The notes under the pieces are model-generated. The model was not told where the DNA came from, searched no databases, and was given only the letters and a program-made list of their open reading frames with translations. The translations under genes were made by a program, and so were the position numbers. A stretch of DNA of 64,000 nucleotides from Aurantiochytrium sp. KH105 (Eukaryota > Sar > Bigyra > Thraustochytrida > Thraustochytriidae). The stretch spans positions 88,665 through 152,664 of the forward strand of contig BGKB01000178.1 in NCBI GenBank assembly GCA_003116975.1, in the 5' to 3' direction. Of this stretch, positions 61,583 to 64,000 are shown in pieces (within the stretch, counting starts at the first letter, position 1; every line of letters starts with the position of its first letter).

Positions 61583-61797
61583 GTCTGCTTGTGCGTCTCT
61601 TTGTGCTGCTGCTGTTGCCTGCGTTTCAGGCCCCCCGAAGACCCCTTGCCCGCGCGCCCCGCGGGGGCGTTGGCGCCGGCCCTGCCGTTCTCGCGCTCGT
61701 CATCCCCGCCGTGAGGCACAGCTTTCCGCTGCGACCCGGCCCGGATCGCGGCGCCGACGCCGGCGAGCCCGCTCTGCGCGCCCCGCGACGCCTCCAT
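60253..61797 (-). CDS. Cyclin Y (PCTAIRE-type cyclin) with poly-Gln N-terminal region
   Basis: A 514-residue cyclin of the Y/PHO80-like group, which activates CDK14/16-type kinases. The cyclin box occupies about 345-470: ECSVVCLIYVERLMERAHVEL, SNWRPIVLAGMLLASKVWQDLSSWN, INFLERNVLMLLQWNLFISG and TYAKYYFALRSL. These match the cyclin Y pattern (NW..IVL..LLASKVW). The N-terminal 320 residues are low-complexity: Gly/Ala/Arg-rich, a poly-Gln run coded by 61525-61582, then Ser/Arg-rich and acidic parts that may carry phosphorylation sites. The start ATG at 61795-61797 (MEASRGAQ) is preferred; the frame continues to 62019 without family similarity. A small gene lies 202 bases upstream on the same strand. 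Confidence 0.88.
61525..61582 (-). repeat. (CAG/CAA)n coding poly-Gln tract in cyclin Y
   Basis: About nineteen Gln codons (CTG/TTG on the + strand) in the N-terminal region. It is a likely length-variable site. Confidence 0.9.
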
Positions 61798-61999
61798 TAT
61801 CCTCGCGCCGCCGCCGCGGCCGCAGCGGGCCTCGGGCTGCCGCCGCGCGGGATCCCGGGTCCTGGCTCTGCTCGCTCTGCGTCGCGGACGCTCGCCTCTA
61901 CTTACTTGCTCATCCACTGGTAGGCTACTTGCTGCGCGCTGCTTGCTACTTGCCGACGCCCACGTCGTCATTATTACGCTTGGCACAGTCGACCGAGCA

Positions 62000-62299
62000 C
62001 TAATCCAAATCAAAATCACTCAAGTCCGTGGCCGAGCTTGCGCCACCATCGGAAGCACACTCGTCGTCGAAGGAGTCGTACATGACGCGTGCTTCGGGCG
62101 GAGGAAGCGCTCTTTTTTGCGCTAACACGGCGCTTGACGGTCTTTTCACTTTTGGACCATGACTCACTCGTTTAGTACGCCTACTCGCGCGACGCTTCGT
62201 AGGCTTCCGCAGAGTGGTCTTCTTGACACGGCGTCGAAGTCTGAAATTGGGGAGCTTTACTTTGGCTGCGGTGGCAACCGGAGGAACCGAACGAACCAT
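62000..62299 (-). CDS. Small basic protein with acidic C-terminus, unknown
   Basis: A 99-residue protein. Residues 1-65 are strongly basic (KLPNFRLRRRVKKTTLRKPTKRR, SRRTKRVSHGPKVKR) and look like a nucleic-acid-binding or nuclear-localised region. The last 25 residues are acidic (MYDSFDDECASDGG, LSDFDLD). The start ATG is at 62297-62299 and the stop TAG is at 62000-62002. Codon use fits the neighbours. I do not recognise the family; a small nuclear or ribosome-related protein is conceivable. The separate charged halves argue against a random frame. Confidence 0.5.
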   Translation of the reverse strand: MVRSVPPVATAAKVKLPNFRLRRRVKKTTLRKPTKRRASRRTKRVSHGPKVKRPSSAVLAQKRALPPPEARVMYDSFDDECASDGGASSATDLSDFDLD

Positions 62300-62485
62300 C
62301 GTGTTTATTCTTGTCAAAGAATGCTACGTCATGGGTTTGCCTTTGCTCTCGCGCGCAAGACTGGGACGCCGCGCAGCAACTGACAAAACCGAACCGACCA
62401 AACCGTAACGCATCAGTGTATGCTTCCCTAATCTGACCTAACCTAGTAATTCAGAAATGTTATTTGACTCGGTAATCCAGTCCGT

Positions 62486-63424
62486 TTATTGCATCAAGTT
62501 GCGGATTCTTCTGATGTTGTTGAGCCTTTGAGCCACATCGGGATGCCGGTCGCCAAGACTTTCTTTGCGAATCGACAGCGCTTCCTCGTAGTACGCCAAG
62601 GCCTCCTCGTAGCGGCCTTGTGAGTCATACACGCCGGCGATGTTGTTAAGCGCTTGAGTTACATCGGGATGTCGGTCGCCAACTTTCCTTGCGAATCGAC
62701 AGCGCTTCCTCGAGCATCTGCAATGTACTCGCCCTGGCTTTTCAATAGCTTACCAGTGCAAACCAGAATATGAGCAAGCCTGCGTGCATCACCATCACCA
62801 TTCCAAGCTTCCAACACTGAGTCTCGCGCCAATTTCAGCCGCCATGCGCGCACGCGCCGATTGACCTCTTTCATCAGTCTCACAAAGCCTCCTTCCAAGG
62901 TTGCTTTGATTGCCTTGTCTTCTTTCTTCCAGCACTCGTTGTTATCTGCCATGATCTAGGCCAATCCATGAACATCTTCAAGCAGCGCCTGGACAAAAGC
63001 CTGCTTCTGTCCCGGTGCAAAGGCGACCTGAAAACTCTGCGCCTGCGTAATGGCGCCCATGACCTTCCATACGCACCAGGCCCGTTGCAGAGGCGCGGGC
63101 ACGTCCCAGCGGTTAGAGAAGATGACAGCGCTTCCGAATCGCCCGATTGCCCGATGCAGACCGTGCGTAGATACTGGTTCCGTGCGGAAACCACTTTGGG
63201 AGGCAGATCTTTGTCTGCGCTGGTCAGCAGAGGCTGGGTCGCGCAAAAGAGGTCAAGCCAGACAAAGGCAGCGTCGGCGTCTTGGCCAAAATGGTCCTCG
63301 AGCGCTGCGACGAGGTCATGAAAGCGGCACTTGCGCGCCTGACTGACAAAGGTGCCTGGGGAATCTTTTTCAACGTCCTCTTCTTCGAGCCGCAGCCTAA
63401 AACCGAGCCTGGCCTAAAATCCGA
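62486..63424 (-). pseudogene. Decayed TPR gene (kinesin-light-chain-type repeats), several frameshifts and a stop
   Basis: The minus strand holds pieces of one protein in shifting frames. The first piece, about 63424-63160, reads FHDLVAALEDHFGQDADAAFVWLDLF. The second piece, about 63150-62956, has VIFSNRWDVPAPLQRAWCVW and AFVQALLEDVHGLA, then a stop (TAG) followed at once by MADNNECWKKEDK in the same frame (from 62952). The last piece, from about 62700 down to 62486, is a shifted TPR pair, RHPDVTQALNNIAGVYDSQGRYEEALAYYEEALSIRKE-type (quoted in part), ending NLMQ. At least three breaks: near 63155, the stop near 62955, and near 62690-62710 (two bases missing relative to the next repeat). This N-terminal W-L-D plus TPR layout belongs to NLR-like TPR families known in stramenopiles. 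Confidence 0.75.
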
Positions 63425-63787
63425 GCCGCACGCCGACCAATCCGACAAAGGATACACCTAACAACACCAACAACAAAATGAAAGAATCACTTCATTTCTC
63501 ACTCTTTTTTTTCTTTTCTTTTTCCAGCGCCGCCGCGGCCGACTGAATTTCTGCTCGCAATCTTCCTCCTTTTCATCCGCCTCCTCTCCCTCCTTTATGA
63601 TCACCAACGAGTACGCGTTCACCTTGCGTCCCTTTCGCTCCATCAGAAGCTCAACGATCAGCCGCAGATCCATGCGACGCTCCATTTGCACTTGCTCCTC
63701 AAGCTGCTCTGCCGCAAAATGCTTCGAGGACAGCAGAGTCCTTTTTCTTTTATTTCCTTTCCTGTTCCTTTCAGTCAATCAATCGAT

Positions 63788-63788
<1 letters not shown>

Positions 63789-63864
<76 letters not shown>
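63789..63864. repeat. (AAGC)n tetranucleotide array
   Basis: About nineteen perfect units. Shorter AAGC runs occur at 6211-6240, 51825-51905 and 55640-55662. Confidence 0.95.
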
Positions 63865-63866
<2 letters not shown>

Positions 63867-63950
63867 GCATGCATGCATCCAGCGATCGATCGTATATCGA
63901 TTTCGATTTAGCTCTTCCTTCATCTGTTCCTCGTTCATTCATCGATCTCA

Positions 63951-63980
63951 TTCCTTCCTTCCTTCCTTCCTTCCTTCCTT
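63951..63980. repeat. (TTCC)n tetranucleotide array
   Basis: About seven units near the right edge of the window, complementary in type to the GGAA run near 11326-11345. Confidence 0.9.
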
Positions 63981-64000
63981 TCTTCTTCCTCTCTTTTTTT

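Larger units (their letters stand above)
63425..64000. other. Window end: simple repeats, no supported gene
   Basis: Includes a Lys/Glu-rich minus-strand open frame (63458-63778) that I do not trust, the (AAGC)n array at 63789-63864, a GCAT run at 63863-63876 and the (TTCC)n array at 63951-63980. Confidence 0.5.

Noticed and set aside
63458-63778. 106-residue Lys/Glu-rich minus-strand frame
   Set aside because: Composition follows CT-rich tracts; no conserved-looking segment.
63789-63864. Telomere or subtelomere repeat at the window end
   Set aside because: AAGC is not a known telomeric unit, it is surrounded by other simple repeats, and shorter AAGC runs occur inside the window.

Overview
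The window looks like nuclear DNA of a unicellular stramenopile, most likely a thraustochytrid or other labyrinthulomycete. This is inferred from gene content and style, with no database search. The genes are long, mostly intronless and rich in G or C at third positions. They sit in gaps full of short tandem repeats. The gene set is clearly eukaryotic: APC8/Cdc23, Mnd1, a PP6 regulatory subunit, p23, an SF-assemblin, cyclin Y, a vacuolar-sorting-receptor-like protein and a mitochondrial carrier. No tRNA, rRNA, CRISPR array or intact transposon was found.

Layout. 1-5.7 kb: the 3' end of an unknown gene, an ABCG half-transporter, a possible exon on the minus strand, and deoxyribose-phosphate aldolase. 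5.7-12 kb: a 6.4 kb stretch with no gene I can support, full of micro- and minisatellites. 12-20.6 kb: a cell-surface cluster of two paralogous M8 (leishmanolysin-type) membrane metalloproteases and a large secreted VWA/PAN protein. 23-28.4 kb: a Golgi-type protein joining a GT49 (LARGE/B4GAT1-like) domain to a Stealth phosphotransferase domain, then a 7TM protein whose upstream region carries an old duplication. 28.8-32.2 kb: a WD40-Roc-COR-TIR gene broken by two +1-type shifts. 33-62.3 kb: a dense block of housekeeping genes in alternating orientation (Mnd1, APC8, PP6R, p23, Frizzled-like/NIPA fusion, two EGF-7TM paralogues, membrane-inserted sulfotransferase, SF-assemblin, SLC25 carrier, VSR-like receptor, DUF1348 protein, helical-repeat protein, cyclin Y, a small basic protein). 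62.4-64 kb: a decayed TPR gene and simple repeats.

How the genes work together. There is no operon. Three themes recur. The first is surface and secretory biology: proteases, VWA, glycosyl/phosphosugar transfer, sulfation, sorting receptor and receptor-like 7TM proteins. The second is cell cycle and meiosis: APC8, Mnd1, PP6R, cyclin Y and SF-assemblin. The third is signalling or NLR-like genes that are broken: the ROCO-TIR gene and the TPR gene.

Caveats. Position 56105 is an N flanked by a perfect 108 bp repeat, almost certainly an unmerged contig overlap. One spliced gene (VSR-like, intron 52997-53193) is well supported, so other short upstream exons may be missing from this list. Start codons were chosen by eye.
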